NCBI GenBank assembly: GCA_023399465.1
Contig: JAEWPB010000024.1
Location: forward strand, 1 to 36,978
Source of the DNA: Pseudomonadota bacterium
GTDB lineage: Bacteria > Pseudomonadota > Alphaproteobacteria > Rhizobiales > Rhizobiaceae
DNA: 36,978 nucleotides
Direction of reading: 5' to 3'
Shown: piece after piece, positions 15,818-23,376 of the stretch
Layout of the letters: each line of letters opens with the position of its first letter
Position numbering within the stretch: position 1 is the first letter of the stretch
Position numbers and translations under genes: made by a program
Notes under the pieces: generated by a model
What the model was told of the DNA's origin: nothing
Databases searched by the model: none
The model's input: only the letters and a program-made list of their open reading frames with translations

Positions 15818-15872
15818 GCATGGCTGGCATGCGCCCTTCGCACTTGCAATATGCACAATAAAACAGCATATT
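15818..15872 (+). promoter_or_regulatory. AbcR copy 4 promoter with LsrB-type box
   Basis: Inverted repeat GCATG-GCTGG-CATGC (15818-15832), identical to copy 3, 11 bases, -35 TTGCAA (15844-15849), 17-base spacer, -10 CATATT (15867-15872). Repeat centre 54 bases before the predicted start at 15879. Confidence 0.75.
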
Positions 15873-15878
15873 ACCCTC

Positions 15879-15996
15879 AGCTGATGCGCATGGTGGTTTT
15901 CCTCCCAGTGCCACTGCACCAGCTGTTCCCCTCTGAAGGTTTTTGACCTTCACACTTTTAAAGGGCCCTGGAGCAATCCGGTGGCCCTCTTTTTTT
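15879..15996 (+). ncRNA. abcR: AbcR-family sRNA, copy 4
   Basis: About 118 nt. 5' stem AGCTGATGC / GCACCAGCT, inner GTGG/CCAC stem, loop TTTTCCTCCCAGTG, linker GTTCCCCTC, second stem GAAGG/CCTTC and a terminator. The second stem is fully Watson-Crick here where copies 1 and 3 have a G-U pair, another sign of selection on pairing. Last copy before the arsR gene. Confidence 0.87.
15962..15996 (+). terminator. Terminator of AbcR copy 4
   Basis: Stem AGGGCC (15962-15967) / GGCCCT (15983-15988) with inner GGA-GCAA-TCC, one C, then seven T (15990-15996). Confidence 0.85.
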
Positions 15997-16098
15997 GCCT
16001 GCAAGAAGCCATCACAGCCGGCGCAGGCCGGGAGGTCACGGCGAAGTGAACCGCCATATCGAAAATCATCGATCTACATATTGAAAGACATCGATACG

Positions 16099-16410
16099 AT
16101 GTCCAACTCAACTGGCATGGACACGGACATCATTCTGAAAGCTCTGGCGCATCCGACAAGGATGCAGATTCTGAACTGGCTGAAGCAGCCGGAAGAGCAT
16201 TTCGCCACGCAGGAGCATCCGCTCGAAATGGGCGTTTGCGCTGGCCAGTTCGAGCGCTGCGGCCTTTCGCAATCGACCGTCTCCTCCCATCTGGCGATCT
16301 TGCAGCGCGCAGGGCTGATCACCTGCCACCGTGTCGGTCAGTGGGCATTCTACAAGCGCAACGAGGATACGATCGCGAAATTCCTGGCGCAACTCGGTTC
16401 CACTCTCTGA
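16099..16410 (+). CDS. ArsR-family winged-helix regulator
   Basis: 103 residues from the ATG at 16099 (GAAAGACA about 9 bases before). Open frame upstream runs into the sRNA terminator and is not coding. The HTH is at about residues 56-72 (LSQSTVSSHLAILQRAG) with the wing after it (LITCHRVGQWAFYKRN). Cysteines at 47 and 54 directly before the recognition helix and at 76 in the wing could sense metals, oxidants or electrophiles. The gene precedes an Old Yellow Enzyme by 54 bases and probably controls it. ATCGAT-rich repeats at 16060-16098 may be its operator. Synteny with the arsR-type gene next to AbcR in S. meliloti supports the locus identity. Confidence 0.88.
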   Translation: MSNSTGMDTDIILKALAHPTRMQILNWLKQPEEHFATQEHPLEMGVCAGQFERCGLSQSTVSSHLAILQRAGLITCHRVGQWAFYKRNEDTIAKFLAQLGSTL

Positions 16411-16464
16411 TCCGCCACGGCGGGTCATTTTTCCCACCTGCATCGAGAATGAAAAGGAAATGGC

Positions 16465-17586
16465 ATGCCTACGCTTTTTGACCCGATCACCATCGGCGAC
16501 ATCCCGCTCGCAAACCGCATCGTCATGGCGCCCCTGACGCGAAACCGTTCTCCGGGCGCCGTACCTAACGATCTCAACGTTACCTATTACGAGCAGCGCG
16601 CGACCGCCGGGCTGATCATCACCGAAGCGTCGGCCATTACCCAGCAGGGCCAGGGCTATGCCGATGTGCCCGGGCTCTACACGCCGGAAGCGCTTGCCGG
16701 CTGGAAGCGCGTGACCGATGCCGTGCACAAGGCCGGCGGCAAGATCGTCGTGCAGATGTGGCACGTCGGCCGTATCTCGCACGACAGCCTGCAGCCCGGC
16801 GGTGTCAAGCCGGTGGCCCCGTCCGCCATCCAGGCCAGGTCGAAGACCTACCTCATCAATCCTGACGGTACCGGCTCGTTCGCGCCGACCTCCGAACCGC
16901 GGGCACTGGAACTTGGCGAAATCCCCGGGATCGTCGAGGACTACCGCAAGGCCGCACGCGCGGCGATCGAAGCCGGCTTCGACGGCGTCGAGATCCACGC
17001 CGCCAACGGCTACCTGATCGACCAGTTCCTGCGTTCCGGCTCGAACAAGCGTACTGACGCCTATGGCGGCTCGATCGCGAACCGGGCACGGCTGCTCGAC
17101 GAAGTGCTCGCCGCCGTCACTGCTGAAGTCGGCGCCCGCCGCACCGGCATCCGTATTTCGCCGGTTACCCCGGCCAATGACGCCAGCGATCCCGACCCGC
17201 AGCCGCTCTTCAACCACGTGGCCGAAGTGCTCGCCCGCTACGATCTTGCCTATGTGCACGTGATCGAAGGCGCGACAGGCGGCGCGCGTGATTTCCAGCA
17301 GGGCAGCCAGCCCTTCGACTACGCGGAACTGCGCGCTGTCTACGAGAAGTCTGGCGGCAAGGCCGCATGGATGGTCAACAACGGCTATGACCGCCAGCTT
17401 GCGATCGACGCGGTCAAGAGCGGCGAAGCCGATCTCGTCGCCTTCGGCCGGCCGTTCATCGCCAATCCGGATCTGGTCGGCCGCCTCGCCAAGGGCGCGC
17501 CGCTCAACACGGCGGAATCACCGACATTCTACGGCGGCGGCGCCAAGGGCTACACCGACTATCCCGCCCTCGAAAATGTCGCCTGA
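16465..17586 (+). CDS. Old Yellow Enzyme family alkene reductase (NADH:flavin oxidoreductase)
   Basis: 373 residues, one FMN-binding TIM barrel. The start has AAAAGGAAATGGC before it. Family marks are the N-terminal LFDPITIGDIPLANRIVMAPLTRNR, QMWHVGR near residue 100, the substrate-binding pair in IHAANGYLIDQFL (His and Asn, about 178-190), NKRTDAYGGS and GRPFIANPDL for FMN phosphate. These enzymes reduce the C=C bond of unsaturated carbonyls, nitro-compounds or quinones with NAD(P)H, detoxifying electrophiles. Together with the cysteine-containing ArsR regulator upstream it forms a likely electrophile-response pair. A strong terminator follows. Confidence 0.93.
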   Translation: MPTLFDPITIGDIPLANRIVMAPLTRNRSPGAVPNDLNVTYYEQRATAGLIITEASAITQQGQGYADVPGLYTPEALAGWKRVTDAVHKAGGKIVVQMWHVGRISHDSLQPGGVKPVAPSAIQARSKTYLINPDGTGSFAPTSEPRALELGEIPGIVEDYRKAARAAIEAGFDGVEIHAANGYLIDQFLRSGSNKRTDAYGGSIANRARLLDEVLAAVTAEVGARRTGIRISPVTPANDASDPDPQPLFNHVAEVLARYDLAYVHVIEGATGGARDFQQGSQPFDYAELRAVYEKSGGKAAWMVNNGYDRQLAIDAVKSGEADLVAFGRPFIANPDLVGRLAKGAPLNTAESPTFYGGGAKGYTDYPALENVA

Positions 17587-17604
17587 CGAAACCGGAAAAC
17601 ACGA

Positions 17605-17629
17605 AAATCCCGCCATCGGCGGGATTTTT
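17605..17629 (+). terminator. Intrinsic terminator after the alkene reductase gene
   Basis: AAATCCCGCC (17605-17614), ATC loop, GGCGGGATTT (17618-17627), a perfect 10-bp stem running into TTTTT. Confidence 0.9.
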
Positions 17630-17652
17630 CCTTCGTCATCGAGGGCCATCGC

Positions 17653-18447
17653 ATGTTCGACGATTACCTCGAGCGCTGGTCGCTCGTCCCGGATGGCCCG
17701 CCGGTCATCACGCATTCAAGCCGACTGCTGCCCGTCCTATGGCGCGCGAAGCCCGCGATGCTGAAGATCGCGCTGGCTGCGGAAGAGAAATCCGGCAGCG
17801 AGGTCCTGCAGTGGTGGGACGGTGAAGGCGCGGCGCGCGTCTATGCCCGGGAAAACGATGCGCTCCTCCTCGAGCGGGCAACAGGCGGGCGCTCGCTGTC
17901 GTCGATGGCTGTGAGCGGAGAGGACGACGGCGCCAGCCGGATCATCTGCCACGTTGTCAGCGCGTTGCATCAACCGCGCGGCGCGCTGATGCCTATCCTC
18001 GCCCCACTTCGCAACTGGTTTGCCGAACTGGAGCCCGCGGCCGTAACGCACGGCGGCGTTTTTGCCGAATGCTCAGCCGTCGCCCGCGCGCTTTTGAACG
18101 AGCCACAGGAGATCACCGCGCTCCATGGCGACATTCACCATGCCAACATCCTCGATTTTGGCGACCGCGGCTGGCTCGCCATCGATCCTAAAGGGCTCTA
18201 TGGCGAGCGCGGCTACGACTACGCCAACATCTTCTGCAATCCGGAAGGGGCCGGCGTTGCCGACACGGCCCGTCTGCAACGCCGGCTGGCGGTTGTCGCA
18301 GACGCGTCAGGCCTGGAGCCGCGGCGCCTGCTGCAGTGGATTGTCGCCCACGCAGGCTTATCGGCGGCCTGGTTCCTCAGTGACGACGGGTCGCCCGCGC
18401 CCCGCCTTGCAGTCGCCGAAATCGCGCTTGCGGAACTCAACCGCTGA
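17653..18447 (+). CDS. Aminoglycoside/streptomycin 6-phosphotransferase-like kinase
   Basis: 264 residues of the APH(6)/hydroxyurea-phosphotransferase family. The kinase catalytic loop is LHGDIHHANIL (about residues 156-166), and the metal-binding segment is AIDPKGLYGERGYDYAN (about 176-192); the N-terminal half keeps the short nucleotide-binding lobe. Such genes can confer streptomycin resistance, but chromosomal copies in rhizobia often have no proven substrate, so resistance is only possible. It begins 24 bases after the terminator of the preceding gene and stands alone. Confidence 0.82.
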   Translation: MFDDYLERWSLVPDGPPVITHSSRLLPVLWRAKPAMLKIALAAEEKSGSEVLQWWDGEGAARVYARENDALLLERATGGRSLSSMAVSGEDDGASRIICHVVSALHQPRGALMPILAPLRNWFAELEPAAVTHGGVFAECSAVARALLNEPQEITALHGDIHHANILDFGDRGWLAIDPKGLYGERGYDYANIFCNPEGAGVADTARLQRRLAVVADASGLEPRRLLQWIVAHAGLSAAWFLSDDGSPAPRLAVAEIALAELNR

Positions 18448-18543
18448 CCACCACTGCGCCAGGCCCCGCAGCGCTCTCCCATCGCACCCCAAAAAATGTT
18501 ATCCAGTGATGGCACCGTACCGAACGCACCAATGGGAGAGGCG

Positions 18544-19485
18544 ATGGTCTGGGATGGCTTGAAGTTCGGCCGCTGCTGCACGGCATCGCTCATCGCGACC
18601 GCGCTTCTTGCACTTCCGCAGGCGCGACTTGCCTTGGCGCAATCGGAATTCACCTCCCCTCCGCCCTGCCTGTACTCGATCGCGCTGCCGGATGGAGCCA
18701 GGCTGTGCGTCCGCCAAAAGAGCTACGATCGCGATATCTGCGCGGCAATCGAGACCTTCGCGACGATCCATGCCCTTCCGACCGACTATTTCGCCCGGCT
18801 GATCTGGCGCGAGAGCCTGTTTCGCGCCGATGCGGTAAGCCCGAAGGGGGCGCAAGGCATCGCCCAGTTCATCCCCTCCACCGCTCGGCTGCGCGGCCTC
18901 AACAACAGCTTCGATGCGCTGGAGGCGCTGGCCCGCTCGGCCGAATATCTTAGCCTTCTGCGTGATCGCTATGGCAATCTCGGCCTGGCCTCCGCCGCCT
19001 ACAATGCCGGCGAGGCCGGGCTTGAATCCTTCCTCGTTACCGGGCGCCTTCCCTTCGAGACCCGCGCCTATGTGTCGGCGATCACCGCCCACAGTGTCGA
19101 GACCTGGAAGGACGACCCGCCGAAGCAGCCGGACTTCCGTCTCGATCGTGACAAGCCCTTCCTGGATGCCTGCGTTGCGCTTGCCAGTACCCGCCGGATG
19201 AAGGAACTGGTGTTCGAGGACGAAGGCACCTGGGCGCCCTGGGGCGTGCAGCTTTCGGCGCATTTCGACAAGGCTGTCGCGCGCCGGCTGTTCAGCTCTG
19301 CGGTGGCGCAGTTGCCCGCGCCGCTCAAGGACGAGAAACCGCTGATCCAGCGCAAGCGCGACCGCAGTTTCGGCTCGCGGCCCCGCTATACCGCGCGCAT
19401 CGGCCGCCAGACCCGTGCCGAAGCCGACAAGGTCTGCGCCACGATCCAGAGCCATGGCGTCGCCTGCACCGTCTTCAGGAACTGA
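18544..19485 (+). CDS. Secreted lytic transglycosylase (SLT domain)
   Basis: 313 residues. The start at 18544 has GGAGAG five bases upstream; earlier in-frame ATGs (18496, 18532) lack one. A signal peptide occupies about residues 1-33 (hydrophobic ASLIATALLALPQARLALA). The SLT lysozyme-like domain begins near residue 75, with the catalytic Glu in LIWRESLFRADAVSPKGAQGIAQF and the typical LASAAYNAGEAGLESFL. It cleaves peptidoglycan glycan strands in the periplasm. The last 35 residues look like a SPOR-like peptidoglycan-binding segment. Its 3' end overlaps the convergent epimerase gene by 11 bases. Confidence 0.9.
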   Translation: MVWDGLKFGRCCTASLIATALLALPQARLALAQSEFTSPPPCLYSIALPDGARLCVRQKSYDRDICAAIETFATIHALPTDYFARLIWRESLFRADAVSPKGAQGIAQFIPSTARLRGLNNSFDALEALARSAEYLSLLRDRYGNLGLASAAYNAGEAGLESFLVTGRLPFETRAYVSAITAHSVETWKDDPPKQPDFRLDRDKPFLDACVALASTRRMKELVFEDEGTWAPWGVQLSAHFDKAVARRLFSSAVAQLPAPLKDEKPLIQRKRDRSFGSRPRYTARIGRQTRAEADKVCATIQSHGVACTVFRN

Positions 19486-20488
19486 CCTGCATGGGCTGCA
19501 ATCCGCCGGCTGGGGTCGCGGCCTGCGGCAGGCAGCCGAGTGACGTAAGCGTTGCCTTCACTGCTTCGTCGAGCGGGGTATGCGGCTCCTCGCCCAGTTC
19601 GGCCAGCAGACGGTCATTGGTCATCCGCAGCGGTTCCTGCCAGAGGTAGCGCATCTCCTTCAGTTCCTTCAGGAACGGCACGAAAGGCGCCGCGAATGGA
19701 ACCAGCAGCCATGGAAAGCGCCTGACCTTCAGCCGGGCCCGGCCGGTCGCCCGTGCGATCGCTGCCGTCATCGCCGTTCCATCGGGATCCCAGTGCCCCT
19801 GCATGTGATAGACGGCAAAGGCCGGCAACCGGTCCGCCTTCTCGACCAGCCGGACCATGGTTTCGGCGACATCGGGCAGGTAAGCCCATTGATGGCCGAC
19901 ACCGGACTTCCCGGGATAGAGCACCGAGGTCACCGGCTTGCCCGGCGTGACGAGGCCTTGCGAAAGCCAGTTGTTTGCGGCACCGGGGCCAAAGAAATCG
20001 CCGGCGCGCACGATGATGACGGGCACGCCCTCGCCCGACACCGCTTCCAGCCGGCGCTCCATCTCCACCCGGATCCTGCCCTTTGCCGTCGCCGGATTCT
20101 GCGGGCTCGCCTCGGTGATCTCAGGAAAGGCGTCCGGGCCGAAGTTGTAGACCGTTCCCGGCAGCAGGATACGCGCGCCGACCGTGCGGGCGGCGGCGAT
20201 CGTGTTATCCAGCATCGGCAGGACGAACTTCTGCCAGTGACGATATCCCGGCGGGTTGACCGCATGCACGATCAGTTCCACGCCTTCCGCGGCCTTGAGC
20301 ACGTCGGCGGCGTTCATGGCATCGCCCTGCCGCCAGTCGAATTCGGGATGGCGCAGGCGCGCCCCGGCCGCATTGCGGTTCAATGCCCGCACCGTCCATC
20401 CGAGTCGCCGCAGCTTCCGCGCGACCGCGCCGCCAATGCCGCCGGTTGCGCCAAGCACGAGCACTTCACGTTCTGCCTTCACATTCAT
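19475..20488 (-). CDS. NAD(P)-dependent epimerase/dehydratase family protein (atypical SDR)
   Basis: 337 residues from the ATG at 20488, which follows AAGGAGAACAGGCC; the frame extends upstream without coding signs. The Rossmann motif VLVLGATGGIGGAVARKLRRLG is at about residues 8-29, and Gly-rich and aromatic segments typical of extended SDR proteins follow (IVRAGDFFGPGAANNW, about 170-185). Tyr in LLPGTVYNFGP may be catalytic; a classical YxxxK is not evident, so it may be a dehydrogenase-like or NmrA-like binding protein. It is divergent from the LysR gene at 20583, which probably regulates it. Confidence 0.85.
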   Translation of the reverse strand: MNVKAEREVLVLGATGGIGGAVARKLRRLGWTVRALNRNAAGARLRHPEFDWRQGDAMNAADVLKAAEGVELIVHAVNPPGYRHWQKFVLPMLDNTIAAARTVGARILLPGTVYNFGPDAFPEITEASPQNPATAKGRIRVEMERRLEAVSGEGVPVIIVRAGDFFGPGAANNWLSQGLVTPGKPVTSVLYPGKSGVGHQWAYLPDVAETMVRLVEKADRLPAFAVYHMQGHWDPDGTAMTAAIARATGRARLKVRRFPWLLVPFAAPFVPFLKELKEMRYLWQEPLRMTNDRLLAELGEEPHTPLDEAVKATLTSLGCLPQAATPAGGLQPMQVSS

Positions 20489-20498
20489 GGCCTGTTCT

Positions 20499-20517
20499 CC
20501 TTCGCTTGAGCCGAAGG
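20499..20517. promoter_or_regulatory. LysR-type box or leader hairpin between epimerase and lysR genes
   Basis: CCTTCG-CTTGAGC-CGAAGG is a perfect inverted repeat with a symmetric T-N11-A, as LysR operators have. It lies only 10 bases before the epimerase start and overlaps its Shine-Dalgarno, so as RNA it could instead fold and hide that site. Both readings are open. Confidence 0.45.
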
Positions 20518-20547
20518 GAATGTGCAGGCGCGGCACGCTAAACGGAA

Positions 20548-20575
20548 TTGCCGAAATTTCTTTACTCGCTATACT
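20548..20575 (+). promoter_or_regulatory. Promoter of the lysR gene, placed for a leaderless mRNA
   Basis: TTGCCG (20548-20553), 16-base spacer, TATACT (20570-20575). The ATG at 20583 is 8 bases after the -10, where transcription should begin, and no Shine-Dalgarno lies before it. Confidence 0.55.
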
Positions 20576-20582
20576 ATTTTGT

Positions 20583-21491
20583 ATGAGCGATATCGAACCC
20601 AGCTGGGATTTCTACCGGACCTTTCTTGCTGTCCTGCAACACGGATCGCTGTCGGCTGCCGCCCGCGAACTCGGCCTGACCCAGCCGACGGTCGGACGCC
20701 ATGTCGACGCCCTCGAGCAGGCGTTGGGCTCCGAGCTCTTCACCCGCTCCCCGCAGGGCCTCCTGCCGACCGAAGCCGCGCTGGCGATCAGGCCTTATGC
20801 CACGCAGCTTGCATCGACTGCCGCCTCGCTGCTGCGCACTGCCTCCGGCACGCGCGGCAAGGTGGACGGCACCGTGCGCATCAGTGCCAGCGAGGTGGTC
20901 GGCGTCGAAGTGCTGCCGCCCATTCTTGCCACCCTGCAGGAACAGTATCTGGAACTCGGCATCGAGCTATCGCTATCCGACAATGTCGAGGACCTGCTGC
21001 AGCGCGAGGCCGATATTGCCGTGCGCATGGTCGCGCCCTCCCAGGATGCGCTTCTTGCCCGCCGCCTCGGCGACATCAGGCTCGGCCTCTACGCCCACAA
21101 GGGCTATCTCGAGCGCCACGGAACGCCGCACACGCTGCCGGAACTGGCCGACCACCGCCTCATCGGCTTCGACCGGCCGCTGCCCTATATCCGTGCCATG
21201 CTGAAGAAGATGCCGGAACTCAAGGGCGCCCGGTTTGCGTTCCGGTCGGACAGCAATCTAGCGCAGCTTGCCGCCATCCGCTCAGGCAATGGTATCGGGA
21301 CCTGCCAGACAGGCATAGCAAGACGCGATCCGAACCTCGTCCGGCTGCTTCAGGAAGATTTTGAATTGCCGATGGAGACGTGGCTGGCGATGCATGAGAA
21401 CCTCAAGACCTCGCCGCGTTGCCGCGTGACTTTCGATGCGCTTGCAAGCGGGCTCGCCAATTACATCAGGCAGGCGGCAGACCACGCCTAA
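20583..21491 (+). CDS. LysR-family transcriptional regulator
   Basis: 302 residues starting at the ATG at 20583; the longer upstream frame crosses the divergent promoter and part of the epimerase gene. The HTH is at about residues 10-65 (GSLSAAARELGLTQPTVGRHVDALEQALG), and the effector domain follows (VDGTVRISASEVVGVEVLPPIL onwards). It is divergent from the epimerase/dehydratase gene across 94 bases, the classic layout of a LysR regulator and its target. The mRNA may be leaderless. The inducer is unknown. Confidence 0.92.
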   Translation: MSDIEPSWDFYRTFLAVLQHGSLSAAARELGLTQPTVGRHVDALEQALGSELFTRSPQGLLPTEAALAIRPYATQLASTAASLLRTASGTRGKVDGTVRISASEVVGVEVLPPILATLQEQYLELGIELSLSDNVEDLLQREADIAVRMVAPSQDALLARRLGDIRLGLYAHKGYLERHGTPHTLPELADHRLIGFDRPLPYIRAMLKKMPELKGARFAFRSDSNLAQLAAIRSGNGIGTCQTGIARRDPNLVRLLQEDFELPMETWLAMHENLKTSPRCRVTFDALASGLANYIRQAADHA

Positions 21492-21577
21492 TATGCCCGA
21501 TCAGGCCAAAGACATCGCACTCCGTGCGCGGGCTCCCCGCTGAGGGCCGCTGTCCGTGCTTTAGGGACAGCCATCGC

Positions 21578-21847
21578 TCACTGCTGCGGGGGCTCGTCGT
21601 GCCAGACCTTGTCGACCACCTCGGTATCCGGGCGGTCGCCGCCCTCGGCATACTCCTCCCGCCAGACACCCCGGTCGTCCTGGAAGCTGATCTCCGCGGC
21701 ATCGCCGCCGATCCGCTGTTCCTCGGCCACGATGCGCGCCGCTTCGAGCGCCTCGGCATGGGTGGCGAAGGTTTCGGAATAGACCGTGCCCAGACGATAG
21801 GCCCAGCCGCCGTCATGGGGCACCACTTCATAGATGACCTTGCTCAT
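21578..21847 (-). CDS. DUF2188 domain-containing protein
   Basis: 89 residues. The ATG at 21847 is preceded by a near-perfect AGGAGGT. The small alpha-beta domain has the pattern VVPHDGGWAYRLGTVYSETFATHAEALEAARIVA, typical of DUF2188, whose function is not known. The C-terminal tail is acidic. It is convergent with the lysR gene; an imperfect hairpin GCTGTCC/GGACAGC (21549-21571) lies between them without a T-run. Confidence 0.85.
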   Translation of the reverse strand: MSKVIYEVVPHDGGWAYRLGTVYSETFATHAEALEAARIVAEEQRIGGDAAEISFQDDRGVWREEYAEGGDRPDTEVVDKVWHDEPPQQ

Positions 21848-22101
21848 TCGGCACCTCCTGTTCCATTCCAAGGCCGCACGTTTTCGAACGTCTCCGGCGA
21901 GAGTTCGCGGCGTTGGCTAGCGTTGTCTAACAGGACCTCGAGGATGCCGCGATTGCTGCCCGGCAGACCGACAAGGGCAGTATTCCACCAAAACCGCGGG
22001 CTTGCAAATATTCGTCCCCGCCGCCGATCATCACGCGTAACTCCCGACAATGAGCCCGGCGGCTTTCCCTTGATGCCTCGTCCGATCGCCTTAGATTCCT
22101 T

Positions 22102-23226
22102 ATGATCGGGGCAATCGGGAGCAAGCCCGTGCAACGTCCGTCCCTGCATAGACAAGAACGAAATCTCATACTCGCAGCGCTGGTCGGAGCCGTCGCGTTC
22201 TACGCCGAGCACACGATCCTCGAGGCGGGACGGCTGATGTCGCTTGCCGCAGCGTTTGTGCTCATCGTCACGATCGTGCTGGCATCGATCCGCATAGCCC
22301 ACCATGCGGAGATCCTGGCGGTCAAGGTCGGCGACCCCTATGGCACGATGATCCTGACGCTCGCGGCCGTCGCGGTGGAGATCATCGTGCTCGGGATCAT
22401 GATGCGTCACGAGACCTCTCCAACCCTCGTGCGCGATACCATCTACGCCGCCGTCATGCTCGATATCAACGGCATCCTTGGACTGGCCGCCCTGCTCGGC
22501 GGCCTCAAGCACGGCGAGCAACCATACAACGACGATTCCAGCCGCACCTATGGCGTGATGATCCTGACCGCCATGAGCATATCCATGATCGTGCCCGAGT
22601 TCATTCCACAGGCGAAGTGGCACCTCTATTCGGCCTTCACCATCTTCGCGATGATCGCGCTCTACTCGCTTTTCGTACAAATGCAGGTCGGCAGGCACAG
22701 CTACTTCTTCCACTATGCCTATCCCCGCCCCGAACAGCCCGATTACGGCCCTCCAAATATCGCTCCGGACGAGCCCGCAACGGTGTCGATCGTCGCGATA
22801 CTGGCCGGTGTCGTGATCATCGGTGTGCTGGCGGAGTTCATGTCGGCGTTCATGAATGCGAGCGTCAGAGGCACGGCGGCACCGCCGGCCCTTGCGGCAA
22901 TCGTGGTTGCGGCGATCTCGGCCGCGCCGGAAATCCTGACCGCGCTGCGCGCGGCCCTGCGCAACCGCATGCAGGCAACCATCAACATCGCCATGGGCGC
23001 GTCGCTGTCGACAGTGATCCTGACCGTGCCTGCGATGGAGGCATTGGCGCTCTCTACAGGCCAGCCGTTCGACATGGCGATGACGCCGGTGCAGACGGTG
23101 ATGATTGCGGTCACCCTGATCGCCGCAGCCATCAATCTCAACGACGGCGAGACCAATGCAATCGAGGGCATGACCCACTTCATCCTGTTTGCCACCTTCA
23201 TCATGCTCAGCCTGATCGGCCTTTGA
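22102..23226 (+). CDS. chaA: ChaA/CAX-type calcium (sodium):proton antiporter
   Basis: 374 residues with about 11 hydrophobic helices in two homologous halves. The cation-binding helices carry acidic residues in TLAAVAVEIIVLGIM (about 92-106) and VAAISAAPEILTALRAALRNRMQATINIAMGAS (about 272-304), the alpha-1/alpha-2 repeats of this exchanger family. It would export Ca2+ or Na+ in exchange for protons. A GTG at 22129 with GGGAG seven bases before it is an alternative start, better placed relative to a possible promoter TTGATG-N16-TAGATT ending at 22097; the first nine residues are therefore uncertain. The preceding 250 bases hold nothing else I can identify. Confidence 0.87.
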   Translation: MIGAIGSKPVQRPSLHRQERNLILAALVGAVAFYAEHTILEAGRLMSLAAAFVLIVTIVLASIRIAHHAEILAVKVGDPYGTMILTLAAVAVEIIVLGIMMRHETSPTLVRDTIYAAVMLDINGILGLAALLGGLKHGEQPYNDDSSRTYGVMILTAMSISMIVPEFIPQAKWHLYSAFTIFAMIALYSLFVQMQVGRHSYFFHYAYPRPEQPDYGPPNIAPDEPATVSIVAILAGVVIIGVLAEFMSAFMNASVRGTAAPPALAAIVVAAISAAPEILTALRAALRNRMQATINIAMGASLSTVILTVPAMEALALSTGQPFDMAMTPVQTVMIAVTLIAAAINLNDGETNAIEGMTHFILFATFIMLSLIGL

Positions 23227-23249
23227 AAACAAAGTCTTGCGGAGCATTT

Positions 23250-23285
23250 CTGATTCAACTTCCGATGCAGTTGAATCAGTTTCTC
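23250..23285 (+). repeat. Perfect 11-bp inverted repeat after chaA
   Basis: CTGATTCAACT (23250-23260), loop TCCGATGC, AGTTGAATCAG (23269-23279), then TTTCTC. It could terminate chaA weakly, or be a copy of a dispersed rhizobial intergenic palindrome; only one copy is in the window. Confidence 0.55.
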
Positions 23286-23326
23286 ACAGTCGATGACACC
23301 GATGGACGGGCGAAATCCGGACACAA

Positions 23327-23354
23327 AAAAGCCCGCCGTTTCCGGCGGGCTTTT
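23327..23354. terminator. Bidirectional terminator between chaA and aatA
   Basis: AAAAGCCCGCCG - TTTC - CGGCGGGCTTTT, a 12-bp stem with A/T tracts on both flanks, placed between two convergent genes, so it can end transcripts from both sides. Confidence 0.92.
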
Positions 23355-23376
23355 CATTTCCGGTTCGCGGCGGGCC

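Noticed and set aside
15288..15996. Regular repeats resembling a CRISPR array
   Set aside because: The period is about 200 bases, the conserved part is about 115 bases with terminators, and no cas genes are near.
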